A stretch of 64,000 nt of DNA from UBA2136 sp047635695. Lineage in GTDB: Bacteria; Pseudomonadota; Alphaproteobacteria; UBA2136. Where the stretch lies: NCBI GenBank assembly GCA_047635695.1, contig JBLILN010000001.1, positions 62,001-126,000 on the forward strand. The letters are read 5' to 3'. This document shows, piece after piece, positions 7,841 through 15,790 of the stretch (position 1 is its first letter; every line of letters starts with the position of its first letter). The notes below the pieces were generated by a model, which was given only the letters and a program-made list of their open reading frames with translations, was not told where the DNA came from and did not search any database. A program made the position numbers and the translations under genes.

Positions 7841-8368
7841 TTAACCGATTTTAATCGTGTTGTTGTCAATAAATGAATATGGTGGAATTGTTAGGTTTGA
7901 TGGGGCAGGGCCACGCATTACACGACCAGAACCATCAAAAAGTGAACCATGACAAGGGCAAGCCCAGCCGTCCTTACTACCTGCATCAATAGGGATACAG
8001 CCAAGGTGTGTGCAGTGAGCAATGGTGACAAGCCACTCTGGGCGTTGTACACGTTCAGCGTCAGTTTGTGGATCAATAATAGCTTTTTCGTCACCGGCAC
8101 GTGCTTCTTTAATTTCAGCAGCTGTACGGTGTTTAACAAAAACGGCTTTACCGCGCCAAATAACCTTCTTCGTGTCACCTTCAGCAATTTCGCTTAAAAT
8201 TACTTCAGTGGTTTTTTGTGCTTCAACATCAGCGCTTGGGCTCATGCTTTTAATGAAAGGGTAACAAGCACAAGCAGCACCTGCGGCACCAAAGGCTGTG
8301 GTAGTGGAAGTTAAAAAGTCACGTTTATCGTGATCAACAGTGCCTTTTGGCGTTTTTTTGTCCGTCAT
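7841..8368 (-). CDS. petA: Rieske iron-sulfur subunit of the bc1 complex
   Basis: Carries the 2Fe-2S cluster that takes electrons from ubiquinol. The ligand motifs are CTHLGC (about 121-126) and CPCHG (about 139-143), with one Cys-His pair in each. The N-terminus has a DKRDFLTSTTTAFGAAG segment (about 15-31) that resembles a twin-arginine-type signal anchor but with KR in place of RR, followed by the membrane helix and the flexible neck. The length of 175 residues is normal. First gene of the pet operon; 19 nt separate it from petB. Confidence 0.96.
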   Translation of the reverse strand: MTDKKTPKGTVDHDKRDFLTSTTTAFGAAGAACACYPFIKSMSPSADVEAQKTTEVILSEIAEGDTKKVIWRGKAVFVKHRTAAEIKEARAGDEKAIIDPQTDAERVQRPEWLVTIAHCTHLGCIPIDAGSKDGWACPCHGSLFDGSGRVMRGPAPSNLTIPPYSFIDNNTIKIG

Positions 8369-8514
8369 GAAAAAAATTCAATCTTTATTTATTTTATTAC
8401 AAATTTGCACCGAAAACTATAACCGAAAAAGTGCCTGTGTGCCAAGGCTTTTCATTGGCTTATATGGATATAAATTCATTTTTTTTATTTAAGAAGTATT
8501 TTTGCCCTATAAGC

Positions 8515-8545
8515 AAAAAAAACACCCTCAAATTGGAGGGTGTTT
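8515..8545 (-). terminator. Intrinsic terminator for the 8581-8853 gene
   Basis: Arms AACACCCTC / GAGGGTGTT; on the minus strand the stem is followed by a long T run. It also separates the orphan gene from the pet operon. Confidence 0.8.
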
Positions 8546-8580
8546 AAAGTCGATAGGTCGGGTTATTGAGGATTGATAAC

Positions 8581-8853
8581 CTAAACAGTCATTGCAATGA
8601 CGTTACCTGGTAATTGAACATCAGTCACAACGTACTTTACTTTTTTTAAAACGTCTGCAGGCAATTTTTCAATTTTTAATTGAATTATTTTTCCAGAATG
8701 TTGCTCACGATAATAAGTATAAGTGCTATCGGCTAATATATCTAAGCTATCTGTCACCTTTTTTAAGCTTATTAAATTATTAAAGGCGGCTTGTGTGATA
8801 ACTTGAAATGTTGCCTGTTCTTCAGTTTGTGTACCAGGTATTGCTACTTTCAT
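8581..8853 (-). CDS. Small orphan protein, 90 aa
   Basis: I recognise no family. The sequence starts MKVAIPGTQTEE, has a central helix rich in Leu, Lys and Asp (about 28-45) and ends in predicted beta strands (YVVTDVQLPGNVIAMTV). No signal peptide. The start has AAGGAT 8 nt upstream, part of a hairpin leader of the kind seen at other small genes here. It is a single-gene unit with its own terminator. Confidence 0.7.
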   Translation of the reverse strand: MKVAIPGTQTEEQATFQVITQAAFNNLISLKKVTDSLDILADSTYTYYREQHSGKIIQLKIEKLPADVLKKVKYVVTDVQLPGNVIAMTV

Positions 8854-8864
8854 GGTTTATCCTT

Positions 8865-8880
8865 AAAGGCTATGGCCTTT
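8865..8880 (-). promoter_or_regulatory. Hairpin abutting the ribosome binding site
   Basis: Perfect 6-bp stem AAAGGC / GCCTTT with a 4-nt loop, ending directly at the AAGGAT SD of the 90-residue gene. Confidence 0.45.
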
Positions 8881-9281
8881 TAAAAAAGTGAGGTGCACGG
8901 ATGCACGATATTTACCTCAAAAGAGGTGGTTTGAATAAGTTATGGGGCGTGTGGATTGTTTTTTTCAAGTCTTTTTAAAAAAATAGTAACTTGTAGGTAT
9001 AAATATATAATAACCTCTTTTTTGAGAGCGAAACATCACAAGCTTTTTGGTAGGTTGTGTTTTTTCAATCCCACCAACTTACAGGGAAAAGGCATTAAAA
9101 GGCTTTTGTTACAACTAATGGTTGGTTTTTTAGTGCAAATAAGGCGCTAAAAGAATTTAATACGCCGTAATTCGCTTTCTATTCCACCGCTATGCCTGTT
9201 TGGTTCGCTGCTAATTCGCCCAAAATTCGCCATAAAACAAGTGTTTTCAACTTTTGGTTGTATTTAACACTTTTATCGGGC
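8881..9281. other. Non-coding stretch of about 400 bases
   Basis: No convincing open frame, tRNA or repeat is visible on either strand. It contains the upstream region of the 90-residue gene (minus strand), including CCACAC near 8945, and several short imperfect inverted repeats such as GGCG (9142-9145) with CGCC further on. A small RNA cannot be excluded but nothing supports one directly. Confidence 0.3.
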
Positions 9282-9310
9282 AAAAAAAACCGCCCCAAGG
9301 GACGGTTTAA
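9282..9310 (-). terminator. Intrinsic terminator after fliW
   Basis: AAACCG / CGGTTT outer arms with a GC-rich inner part, followed on the minus strand by eight T. It ends the csrA-fliW unit. Confidence 0.75.
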
Positions 9311-9335
9311 TTTTAGCAAATGCTCTAAGCAGATT

Positions 9336-9806
9336 TTACAACTTGTGTTGTGTTGTGTAGTCTTTACTTGTAAGAACGTGCTGACGTGCTTTTCTGGTAC
9401 GGCTGTCAATAAGCAGTGGCGCACGTAAGTTAGCTGTTAGGTAGTATGAGTCTTCTTGGTCATACATAGTAAGGATAACCATCAGTTGAGTTGACTCTTT
9501 GCTCATGCCCGCTTCTTTAAGCGCCTTTGCAACGTCTTCGTCTTTAATTTCAAGGCCGAGAATTTTTGGATCGGCAACGAGGAAGCCAATTTCAGGTTCG
9601 TTGACGCACTGCAAAAGCATAATTGGTGATTCGTCAGCGTTTGGAAGCTTACAAAGACCAAAAGTTGTGCATTCGTTAAAGCCTAATAGGCCTTTGTCGA
9701 AGCTGATAAGGCGGTCTTCGCGAAGTGTAACTTCACCAAAACGTGTATCATAGTTTAATGCTTTATCTACTGGAACTTTTTGTTCTGTTAATGTTGTTTG
9801 TTGCAT
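9336..9806 (-). CDS. fliW: Flagellar assembly factor FliW
   Basis: FliW binds flagellin and, when free, binds and antagonises CsrA, linking flagellin synthesis to secretion (known from Bacillus and Campylobacter). The 156-residue product shows the family core: NYDTRFGEVTLREDRLISF near 19, KGLLGFNECTTFGL (about 38-51), then EIGFLVADPK near 72 and the C-terminal YYLTANLRAPLLID strand (about 121-134). It directly follows csrA with a 4-nt gap, the arrangement typical of this regulatory pair. The start has AAGGAG about 10 nt upstream. Confidence 0.95.
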   Translation of the reverse strand: MQQTTLTEQKVPVDKALNYDTRFGEVTLREDRLISFDKGLLGFNECTTFGLCKLPNADESPIMLLQCVNEPEIGFLVADPKILGLEIKDEDVAKALKEAGMSKESTQLMVILTMYDQEDSYYLTANLRAPLLIDSRTRKARQHVLTSKDYTTQHKL

Positions 9807-9810
9807 ATGG

Positions 9811-10041
9811 CTACTCCTTGTTTTTTATGCTACTTAGCAATTTGCTAATGTCACCTACATTGCTGGCGGCAACTTTGTTCTCTTCTTGAATTTTCAAGTA
9901 GAGTTCTTTACGGTAAACTGTATTGCCTTCTGGGTATTCAAACCCAAGCTTTACACGTCCACCGCGTACTTCAACAACCGTAATTTCGATGTTATCGTTA
10001 ATTACAATCGATTCGTCTGTACGCCTGGTTATAAGGAGCAT
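9811..10041 (-). CDS. csrA: Carbon storage regulator CsrA
   Basis: RNA-binding dimer that recognises GGA motifs around ribosome binding sites and controls translation, in flagellated FliW-bearing bacteria notably that of flagellin. The 76-residue sequence starts MLLITRRTDESIVI and contains the core VVEVRGGRVKLGFEYPE (about 22-38) with the RNA-binding Arg of the YRKELY segment near 44. The C-terminal 20 residues are an ordinary variable tail. Overlap in function with fliW, 4 nt downstream, is expected. Flagellin itself is not in the window. Confidence 0.96.
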   Translation of the reverse strand: MLLITRRTDESIVINDNIEITVVEVRGGRVKLGFEYPEGNTVYRKELYLKIQEENKVAASNVGDISKLLSSIKNKE

Positions 10042-10128
10042 TTTTTATGTTTTTCCATATTATTTTGAACAATTAGCTATAGTTTTACCAAATAAAAGGA
10101 ACCACGGCTAGTTTTTGTTCATTTGCTC

Positions 10129-11034
10129 CTAAATATAGTCAAGTAATGACAGCCTGTTTAACTGTGTAATAACAGCCATCGACGCTTCAAGCGTGGTTTG
10201 CTGTTGCGTAAAACGTGTCATTGCTTCGGCGATATCAACTTTTTCAATATTATCGACCTGTTCTGTTAAGAATAGGTTTGTGTTTACATGGCGGGTTTTA
10301 AGTAAGTCAAAGCCTGACTGCTGTCCGCCAATTTCACCAAGCATGTTAGAAAGGTCTACTTGTGCTTGGTTCAAAAGGTTAATGGCGCCATCAATATCAG
10401 ATTCAGAGTTATTCTCTAAACCAAACCAAAGGGCTTCAAGACCAGCTTTCATGTTGGCAAAACCATCTTCACCACCTGTGATACCGTAAGTTTGTGTTAC
10501 GTCGGTCGATGTAATCACCAAAAGTTCTTGTGAGTCACCATTATAATAAGTGTTGGGTGCAGGAATACCTGCGGGTACTGTTGTCGCAACAGGGCTAGAC
10601 GTAATCGGCGGGCGATCACCAGAAGCGCCTGAAAATATGTATCGGCCATCAAATTTTGTTTTAAATAAAGAGTAAAATGTTTCTGTTAACCCCTCTGCCT
10701 TAGGTGCAAGGTTTGCACGCACTTCAGCAGTATTTTCATTACGACCAAGTGTCCATAAATTTGCGGCTTCGACAACTAGGTCAACCATACCTTGGATAGA
10801 ATTTTCGCTTGACTGTAAACGTGAATCGACGGTTTCCATGTTTTTGATAAACTGTTCATTGATACCACGCAAGTCTTGCAAGTTTAAAAGTTGTCCAGCT
10901 TGAGCAGCAATGTCTTCAAAGCGCTCCGCTTTAAGGCCGGATGTTACCTGAAACGATGTTTTGGCTAAATCTGCATTACTTTTTTGCATTTGCTCTAGTG
11001 TGTTTCTATGGATGGAGGCTGTTGCAACACGCAT
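10129..11034 (-). CDS. flgL: Flagellar hook-filament junction protein FlgL
   Basis: Second junction protein (HAP3) between hook and filament. The 301-residue protein has the flagellin-like ends: MRVATASIHRNTLEQMQKSN with a heptad helix at the N-terminus, and VDIAEAMTRFTQQQTTLEAS near 268 with the terminal LNRLSLLDYI. A central variable domain with FDGRYIFSGASGD (about 128-140) is typical of FlgL. It starts 16 nt after flgK, has GGAG upstream of the ATG, and is transcribed with flgK from the sigma-54-type promoter. Confidence 0.94.
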   Translation of the reverse strand: MRVATASIHRNTLEQMQKSNADLAKTSFQVTSGLKAERFEDIAAQAGQLLNLQDLRGINEQFIKNMETVDSRLQSSENSIQGMVDLVVEAANLWTLGRNENTAEVRANLAPKAEGLTETFYSLFKTKFDGRYIFSGASGDRPPITSSPVATTVPAGIPAPNTYYNGDSQELLVITSTDVTQTYGITGGEDGFANMKAGLEALWFGLENNSESDIDGAINLLNQAQVDLSNMLGEIGGQQSGFDLLKTRHVNTNLFLTEQVDNIEKVDIAEAMTRFTQQQTTLEASMAVITQLNRLSLLDYI

Positions 11035-11050
11035 CTTCTATTCTCCTTTT

Positions 11051-12856
11051 TTAAACAATGTTTACAAGCGTCTCAAGCATCTCATCCACAAGGGATATGA
11101 TGCGCGCTGAGGCTTGGTAACTACGTTGAAATACAAGTAGGTTAGATAGTTCTTCGTCAATGTTCACGCCAGCAGTTCCGCTGAGACGTGTTTCCATGTC
11201 GGTTAATATAGCTTCGTTAAATTCTTGCGTTTTACTTGTGTCTTGTAGGCGGATAGCAAGGTTACTAGAAATACTAATGAAATATTCATTTATGCTTTTT
11301 GATTGCACAGCAAGGCTACCAGCAGCGGCAAATGTAACAGGTGCCTCTGAAAGCAGTGCGAGCTCAATAATATTACGGTTATCAAGGAATGATACACCGC
11401 CATCTGTGTCACGCATACGGGCTGTGGCCACACGTGCCGGGTCGGCAATAATGTCGGCGCGAATGGCCATGTCTGTGGCATTTTCACCTGTGAAGAAATT
11501 GTTGACACCTATTTCGCCAAGTACGTTACCAACGTTATTTTTCATGACAACACCGTGTGCAGCATTGTTTGCTGTAATACGTAGTTGTTCGTCGCCATTT
11601 GTGTCAATGAATGTTGAGGCTGTCACGTCCACATTCACATCTGGGTTTGCGTTAATAGCGTTTGCAATATCAGTTAAGGTTGTTGGTGCGACGGCAATTG
11701 TGAGAGATCCGACACCGCCACCAGCAAGTAATGTTGTTGAAATAGGTGAGCCTGTTGCGATATCAATAATTGAAATATCAAAGCTGTCGCCGACGTTAAT
11801 GTCCAATTCGGCTGTAATATCAGCGCCAGCACCAGAAAGTTCTATGCCATTACCAGAGTCAAGTTGGTTTAATGGTGGGATCGATGTACCTTGGCTGTGT
11901 ATGCGGTTGAAGCTATCAATCATGTTTGCAGCAAGGTTGTTTACTTCAGCGAGCAAGTTAACCATTTCTGTATCACGTACATCAACAAGGCCTTTTATGC
12001 TGCCGTCAGTCATGCGATTGGTTAAAATAGGGAACACAATAGTGCCAGGTATACCGTCTTCAGTAAAAGGTCTTGTGGAAATATCTTGGAATGTTGATGG
12101 TGCAACCGCAGGGGCTCTTTCAAGCTGAACATAGCTTGTGTCGACAAGGCGTCTACCTGTTTCTGTTGAAACAGATGCACGGTCAAGGCTGTCATAAATA
12201 ACATTCACATTCATGTGTTTGGCAATGGTGTTAATTTGGCGAGAGCGTTCGTCAATAAGGTCGTTGGCATTTGCACCACCGTTTTTAACAACACCAAGAG
12301 AAACAATTTCTTTGTTCAGGGTGTCAATTTTACGAATAGCTTCGTTCACTTCAACAATAGCAGAGTCAATTTGTGCATCGGCGCGGAATTGTGCACCGAC
12401 AATTTCGTTCGACAAGTTTTTAAGAGAGTCGACGACGAATTCAGCGTTTTTAACAGCGTTAAGCTGTAGTGATGTAGAATCTGGCGCATTGGCCAAGTTT
12501 GACATGTCACTAAAAAAATTACCTATAACCTTTTCAAGGCTAGTGTTCGCCCCAGGTGTACCGAAAAGAACTTCAAGGTTATCCATGAAAGTACTTTTTG
12601 CTTCATCATAACCAACGGCAGAAACTTGTTCTGTGATACGTTCACTTAAAAAGTTGTTGGTGACCTGGCGAATATCATTAATACCAACACCACCACCAAA
12701 ACCTTCAATGGCAATGTTACCTGTGAGGACTTGCTGACGTGTATAACCTTCAGTATGGACGTTAGAGATGTTGTGTGAGATGGTGCTGATAGTTGTTTGC
12801 GTTGTTTGCATCGAACTAATGGCAATACCAAGTGTGGAATTAAGTGTAGCACCCAT
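11051..12856 (-). CDS. flgK: Flagellar hook-associated protein FlgK
   Basis: First hook-filament junction protein (HAP1). The 601-residue sequence opens with the axial-protein N-terminus (residues 1-45; SMQTTQTTISTISHNISNV and the TEGYTRQQV motif) and closes with SNLLVFQRSYQASARIIS and the LDTLV-like EMLETLVNIV end. The middle (about 330-440) is a beta-rich insert. Start ATG at 12856 with AAAGGA about 7 nt upstream. Precedes flgL in a two-gene operon. Confidence 0.95.
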   Translation of the reverse strand: MGATLNSTLGIAISSMQTTQTTISTISHNISNVHTEGYTRQQVLTGNIAIEGFGGGVGINDIRQVTNNFLSERITEQVSAVGYDEAKSTFMDNLEVLFGTPGANTSLEKVIGNFFSDMSNLANAPDSTSLQLNAVKNAEFVVDSLKNLSNEIVGAQFRADAQIDSAIVEVNEAIRKIDTLNKEIVSLGVVKNGGANANDLIDERSRQINTIAKHMNVNVIYDSLDRASVSTETGRRLVDTSYVQLERAPAVAPSTFQDISTRPFTEDGIPGTIVFPILTNRMTDGSIKGLVDVRDTEMVNLLAEVNNLAANMIDSFNRIHSQGTSIPPLNQLDSGNGIELSGAGADITAELDINVGDSFDISIIDIATGSPISTTLLAGGGVGSLTIAVAPTTLTDIANAINANPDVNVDVTASTFIDTNGDEQLRITANNAAHGVVMKNNVGNVLGEIGVNNFFTGENATDMAIRADIIADPARVATARMRDTDGGVSFLDNRNIIELALLSEAPVTFAAAGSLAVQSKSINEYFISISSNLAIRLQDTSKTQEFNEAILTDMETRLSGTAGVNIDEELSNLLVFQRSYQASARIISLVDEMLETLVNIV

Positions 12857-12903
12857 AGTTAACGTCCTTTCTGTAGGTTTATATTAATTACTGTTAGATT
12901 ACA

Positions 12904-12920
12904 TGCAAGCCTTGTGCCAG
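12904..12920 (-). promoter_or_regulatory. Sigma-54 promoter of flgK-flgL
   Basis: Minus-strand CTGGCACAAGGCTTGCA: the -24 GG and -12 GC are 10 nt apart, and all of TGGCAC and TTGCA match the RpoN consensus. It lies about 48 nt upstream of the flgK ATG. Confidence 0.85.
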
Positions 12921-12968
12921 TTTTGTTGATAAGGGCGAAAAACGCCGCTATTTCGTCTTAAAACAATA

Positions 12969-12993
12969 AAAAAGCCTCCACAGAGGAGACTTG
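12969..12993 (-). terminator. Intrinsic terminator for the 13017-13274 gene
   Basis: Arms AAG-CTCC / GGAG-CTT with one internal mismatch, followed on the minus strand by six T. Keeps the orphan gene apart from flgK. Confidence 0.65.
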
Positions 12994-13016
12994 ATTTCGA
13001 TATAAGTGAAGAGTTG

Positions 13017-13274
13017 TTATAAGGCAGGCCTAATATGGTATGTTATAATTCTGATTGTCTTTCTCCATAGCCAACCCCCACTTTCTTTATAAGGCATATC
13101 TGAAGACATGATCACAGTATAACCTTCATTTTCTAAGGTCTTGATTATGTCTTTGTTGCTAAAGCTGTAGTTTACAGGTTTAGGTAGAAATGTAAGTGTG
13201 ACGGAATCTTTTAATTGAGTTTTAAAACTATCAATAACGTCTTGTGTAATATCCGTTATTTTTGGTGCTTTCAT
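13017..13274 (-). CDS. Small orphan protein with GGWLWRK motif
   Basis: An 85-residue protein of unknown function inserted between the flgN and flgK units. ATG at 13274 (MKAPKITDITQD) is preferred over the upstream one at 13331 because AGGAGAG lies 8 nt before it. The C-terminal part reads as a helix (NKDIIKTLENEGY, about 39-51), a strand, and a hairpin with GGWLWRKTIRIITYHI (about 66-81). The same helix, strand and Trp-rich turn appear at the ends of the 15791-16120 and 16130-16513 products, so these look like members of one divergent family. Confidence 0.7.
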   Translation of the reverse strand: MKAPKITDITQDVIDSFKTQLKDSVTLTFLPKPVNYSFSNKDIIKTLENEGYTVIMSSDMPYKESGGWLWRKTIRIITYHIRPAL

Positions 13275-13282
13275 AAATTCTC

Positions 13283-13294
13283 TCCTAAAGAGGA
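13283..13294 (-). promoter_or_regulatory. Hairpin at the ribosome binding site
   Basis: Minus-strand TCCT-CTTT-AGGA, with the AGGAGAG SD in its 3' arm, before the ATG at 13274. GCACATCTCTTTTT (about 13296-13310) lies upstream of it. Confidence 0.35.
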
Positions 13295-13394
13295 ATAAAA
13301 AGAGATGTGCAAAAAGCATGATGTTTTGCATATAAAATGCGGTTATAACTAATAAATAGTGCTTTTGTGCTGTATTTTAAGGGGTAGGGGACAA

Positions 13395-13424
13395 AAAAAC
13401 ACCCTGCTGCCGCAAGGTGTTTTT
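13395..13424. terminator. Bidirectional terminator after flgN
   Basis: AAAAACACC / GGTGTTTTT arms around a 12-nt GC-rich loop. Closes the flgI-flgJ-flgN operon on the minus strand. Confidence 0.7.
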
Positions 13425-13532
13425 CGTTGAGAAAAAACTTTAATATCTTTATAAGCCCTCGCCTTCGTATGTTTAAAATAAAACAGTAGTGCCAGTGGGC
13501 TTAATCAGATTAAACGCGGTGCGTTTATGCGT

Positions 13533-13967
13533 TTAAATGTCTTTGTTAACAAGCTTCGTTGAAGGTTGGTGTTGGTTCATTGTACCTGTTTTGCCATAAG
13601 TGTTGGCTTTTGGTTTTTTAATTTCAACAGCTGTACGTACAAGGTTTAAAAAGTCATTTGTCACGGTGTAGGCGGCTTGCAAAAGTGTTATGTTTTTGCG
13701 TGCAGCTGACTGGTAATTGTCAATACATGCTTGTAGCTCAGGCATTTTTGCGAGCGCACCTTCATCGGCTTTAATTTTGTGCACAGATGTTTTAATGGTG
13801 GAAAGTAATTTTTCAACTTTAGCGGCAAGGTGACGCTTTTCTTTGATTTTACCTTCAATAGCATCCATGTCTCTGTCTTTAAGCAGAGCATTTTCATCAT
13901 GTAATAAAGTTGCAAATTTTTCACATGATTCTATTGTGTTCGATACAAGTTCTATGGCATGGCTCAT
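13533..13967 (-). CDS. flgN: FlgN-like chaperone for FlgK and FlgL
   Basis: A 144-residue, almost entirely helical, coiled-coil protein. The pattern SHAIELVSNTIESCEKFATL (2-21), DENALLKDRDMDAIEGKIKE (24-43) and KNITLLQAAYTVTNDFLNLV (about 90-109) fits the FlgN export chaperone family, which binds the C-termini of FlgK and FlgL before secretion. It follows the rod-binding gene with a 4-nt overlap (ATG inside the end of flgJ) and lies one orphan gene from flgK. FlgN sequences are poorly conserved, so the assignment rests on position and architecture together. Confidence 0.8.
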   Translation of the reverse strand: MSHAIELVSNTIESCEKFATLLHDENALLKDRDMDAIEGKIKEKRHLAAKVEKLLSTIKTSVHKIKADEGALAKMPELQACIDNYQSAARKNITLLQAAYTVTNDFLNLVRTAVEIKKPKANTYGKTGTMNQHQPSTKLVNKDI

Positions 13968-14296
13968 TGGTTGTTCTCCTGTATTTTAAGTAATTGGTCG
14001 TAAATGGTATCGGCTATGCCAATGCCACCGGCTTTTGTCATGGCATCCGCAACATGTTCGTTGCGAATTTGACGAAACATTTCTTCACCCTTACCACCAT
14101 CAAAGCCTTCAGCTGTACCTGGGTCGGTCAGTTCGAGCATTTGATAGAGAAAGAATGATTCAAAGTCATGGGCGGCTTTTTCGGCCTTTTCAGCAGAGCT
14201 CTTACTTGGCGCAAGGAACTTAACACTACTTGCGCGCTGAAGTTCTGGGGCACTTCCGTATTGTTTGTTGGCTGTCGCTGTACTGAGTATATCCAT
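13964..14296 (-). CDS. flgJ: Flagellar rod-binding protein (FlgJ N-terminal type)
   Basis: A 110-residue rod-cap-type protein. The conserved core AAHDFESFFLYQMLELTDPG (about 41-60) and the GGKGEEMFRQIRNEHVADAM segment (about 67-86) are those of the FlgJ N-terminal domain. The peptidoglycan hydrolase domain present in enteric FlgJ is absent, as in many alphaproteobacteria. It lies 16 nt after flgI and overlaps flgN by 4 nt, forming one operon. Confidence 0.9.
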   Translation of the reverse strand: MDILSTATANKQYGSAPELQRASSVKFLAPSKSSAEKAEKAAHDFESFFLYQMLELTDPGTAEGFDGGKGEEMFRQIRNEHVADAMTKAGGIGIADTIYDQLLKIQENNQ

Positions 14297-14311
14297 GGGT
14301 TCATACCTTTC

Positions 14312-15433
14312 TTACATAATCACTATTTCTGCTTGCAATGCGCCTGCAGATTTGATGGTTTGTAGAATACTAATAATGTCGCGTGGTGACACACCAAGGG
14401 CGTTTAAACCATCGACAAGGTCGGCAAGGTTTGCACCGCTATCGATAACGTGAAACTTTGCTGTCTCTTCATCAACTTCAATGGCTGTGGCTGGTACAGC
14501 GGCAGTAATACCGTCGCTAAAGCCGTCAGGTTGAATAATGTCAGTCAACTCTGTGACACGAATGTTTAAGTTGGCATGTGAAATGGCGACATCACTAATT
14601 TGTACGCCAGCACCCATAACAACAGTACCTGTTTTTTCGTTGATAATAATTTTTGCGGCTGCGTCAGGGCGCACATATGTATTTTCAATTTTGTGAATGA
14701 TAGGTACCAAGTTGTCACGTAAAGCAAGTGGAACGGCAATGTCGATTGTTTGGTTGTCTAAAGCTTTGGCAATAGGCTCGTTAAATGTTTTATTGATAGC
14801 GTCTTTTAAGCGTAATGCCGTTGTAAAATCGGGGTTACGTAGGATAATGCGTAGTCTTTTGCTGTCAGATAGTTCGTGGCCTGTTTCCATTTCAATAGTG
14901 GCACCGCCAGCAATGTGACCAGATGTCGGGTGGTTTTTTGTCACCGTACCAGCTCTACCTGTTGTGGTGAACCCACCAATAACCACAGGGCCTTGCGCAA
15001 TGGCGTAAGTTTGGCCGTCGGCAGCAATAAGAGGGGTTGCTAAAAGTTGTCCGCCTTCAAGAGATTTTGCGTCACCCAGTGAAGAAGCTGTAATGTCAAT
15101 TTTACTACCTTGACGGGCATAAGAAGGCATGTTGGATGTGATCATCACAGCAGCAACGTTTTTCGTTTTAATTTGTGCTTCGGCAGCCTTGGCGTTGACG
15201 CCTAGCTTTTCGAGCATGTTAATTAACGTTTGGCGTGTGAAGGGAATAGAGTTTGCACTGTCGCCTGTGCCGTTTAAACCAACCACAAGGCCATAACCGA
15301 TAAGAATGTTACTACGAACACCTTCAAAGTCGGCAATGTCTTTAATGCGTGAAACAGGGTTTGAGGCAAAGCTTGAACCCGCCATTAGGCAAATCATAAC
15401 TGTGGTTGTGAAAAATCTTATCATTTTTTTCAT
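14312..15433 (-). CDS. flgI: Flagellar P-ring protein FlgI
   Basis: Builds the periplasmic P-ring bushing around the rod. The 373-residue protein has a Sec signal peptide (about 1-23, ending SSFA), then SRIKDIADFEGVRSNILIGYGLVVGLNGTGD (within 28-60) and the family-typical C-terminal VDGLNALGVSPRDIISILQ (about 337-356) and AGALQAEIVIM end. The ring partner FlgH is not adjacent; a 65-residue membrane protein precedes it instead, 12 nt upstream. Confidence 0.97.
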   Translation of the reverse strand: MKKMIRFFTTTVMICLMAGSSFASNPVSRIKDIADFEGVRSNILIGYGLVVGLNGTGDSANSIPFTRQTLINMLEKLGVNAKAAEAQIKTKNVAAVMITSNMPSYARQGSKIDITASSLGDAKSLEGGQLLATPLIAADGQTYAIAQGPVVIGGFTTTGRAGTVTKNHPTSGHIAGGATIEMETGHELSDSKRLRIILRNPDFTTALRLKDAINKTFNEPIAKALDNQTIDIAVPLALRDNLVPIIHKIENTYVRPDAAAKIIINEKTGTVVMGAGVQISDVAISHANLNIRVTELTDIIQPDGFSDGITAAVPATAIEVDEETAKFHVIDSGANLADLVDGLNALGVSPRDIISILQTIKSAGALQAEIVIM

Positions 15434-15444
15434 AGTGTTAACCC

Positions 15445-15642
15445 TTATCCGTTCAATATTACTTGTGTTTTGTTTTCCATAATAGACACAAGGTTGTTAT
15501 TGCGTGCATCAACCGCAAAAGCTGATGTGAGTGTGAGAACAATAATAAAAACAGTACCAAACACGGTCATGATCTGTTCTTTTTTCTGCGCTGTTAAAGG
15601 CTTTTGCTTGTCTAAGTTTTTATACAATTCTAATAGCTTCAT
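15445..15642 (-). CDS. Small single-pass membrane protein at the head of the flgI operon
   Basis: A 65-residue protein with a basic N-terminal stretch (KLLELYKNLDKQKPLTAQKK, within 2-21), one membrane helix (about 25-43, MTVFGTVFIIVLTLTSAF) and a short polar tail ending VILNG. The start at 15642 is chosen because GGGGAGA lies 7 nt upstream; the SD GGGG sits in the loop of a small hairpin (15647-15660). It is the first gene after the sigma-54-type promoter, 12 nt before flgI, so it should be made with the P-ring. I do not recognise a family. Confidence 0.7.
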   Translation of the reverse strand: MKLLELYKNLDKQKPLTAQKKEQIMTVFGTVFIIVLTLTSAFAVDARNNNLVSIMENKTQVILNG

Positions 15643-15646
15643 CTTT

Positions 15647-15660
15647 TTTCTCCCCAGAAA
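15647..15660 (-). promoter_or_regulatory. Hairpin presenting the SD in its loop
   Basis: Minus-strand TTTCT-GGGG-AGAAA upstream of the ATG at 15642. The exposed GGGGA is the SD. A GGA in a loop over the SD is the kind of site CsrA uses, and csrA lies in this window; binding is conjecture. Confidence 0.3.
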
Positions 15661-15683
15661 GTTTATCTTTACGAAGGGATATA

Positions 15684-15700
15684 TGCATATGCCGTGCCAA
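15684..15700 (-). promoter_or_regulatory. Sigma-54 promoter of the flgI operon
   Basis: Minus-strand TTGGCACGGCATATGCA: TGGCACG matches the -24 box perfectly; the -12 box is ATGCA with the required GC, spaced 10 nt from GG. It lies about 42 nt upstream of the ATG at 15642. Confidence 0.75.
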
Positions 15701-15736
15701 AACACACTTATACGCCGTTTATTTATAAATAGAGCC

Positions 15737-15764
15737 AAAAAAAAGCCCCCTAAAAGGAGGCTTT
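15737..15764 (-). terminator. Intrinsic terminator of the three-gene orphan operon
   Basis: AAAGCC / GGCTTT with partly paired interior, followed by eight T on the minus strand. It isolates the operon 15791-16962 from the flgI operon. Confidence 0.75.
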
Positions 15765-15790
15765 GCCAAAAATGGCTTATTCGAACGGTT

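Noticed and set aside
11160..12128. Long open frame of 322 codons antisense to flgK
   Set aside because: It lies wholly opposite flgK, has the Ser/Val-rich composition expected of a reverse-frame shadow, and has no family resemblance.
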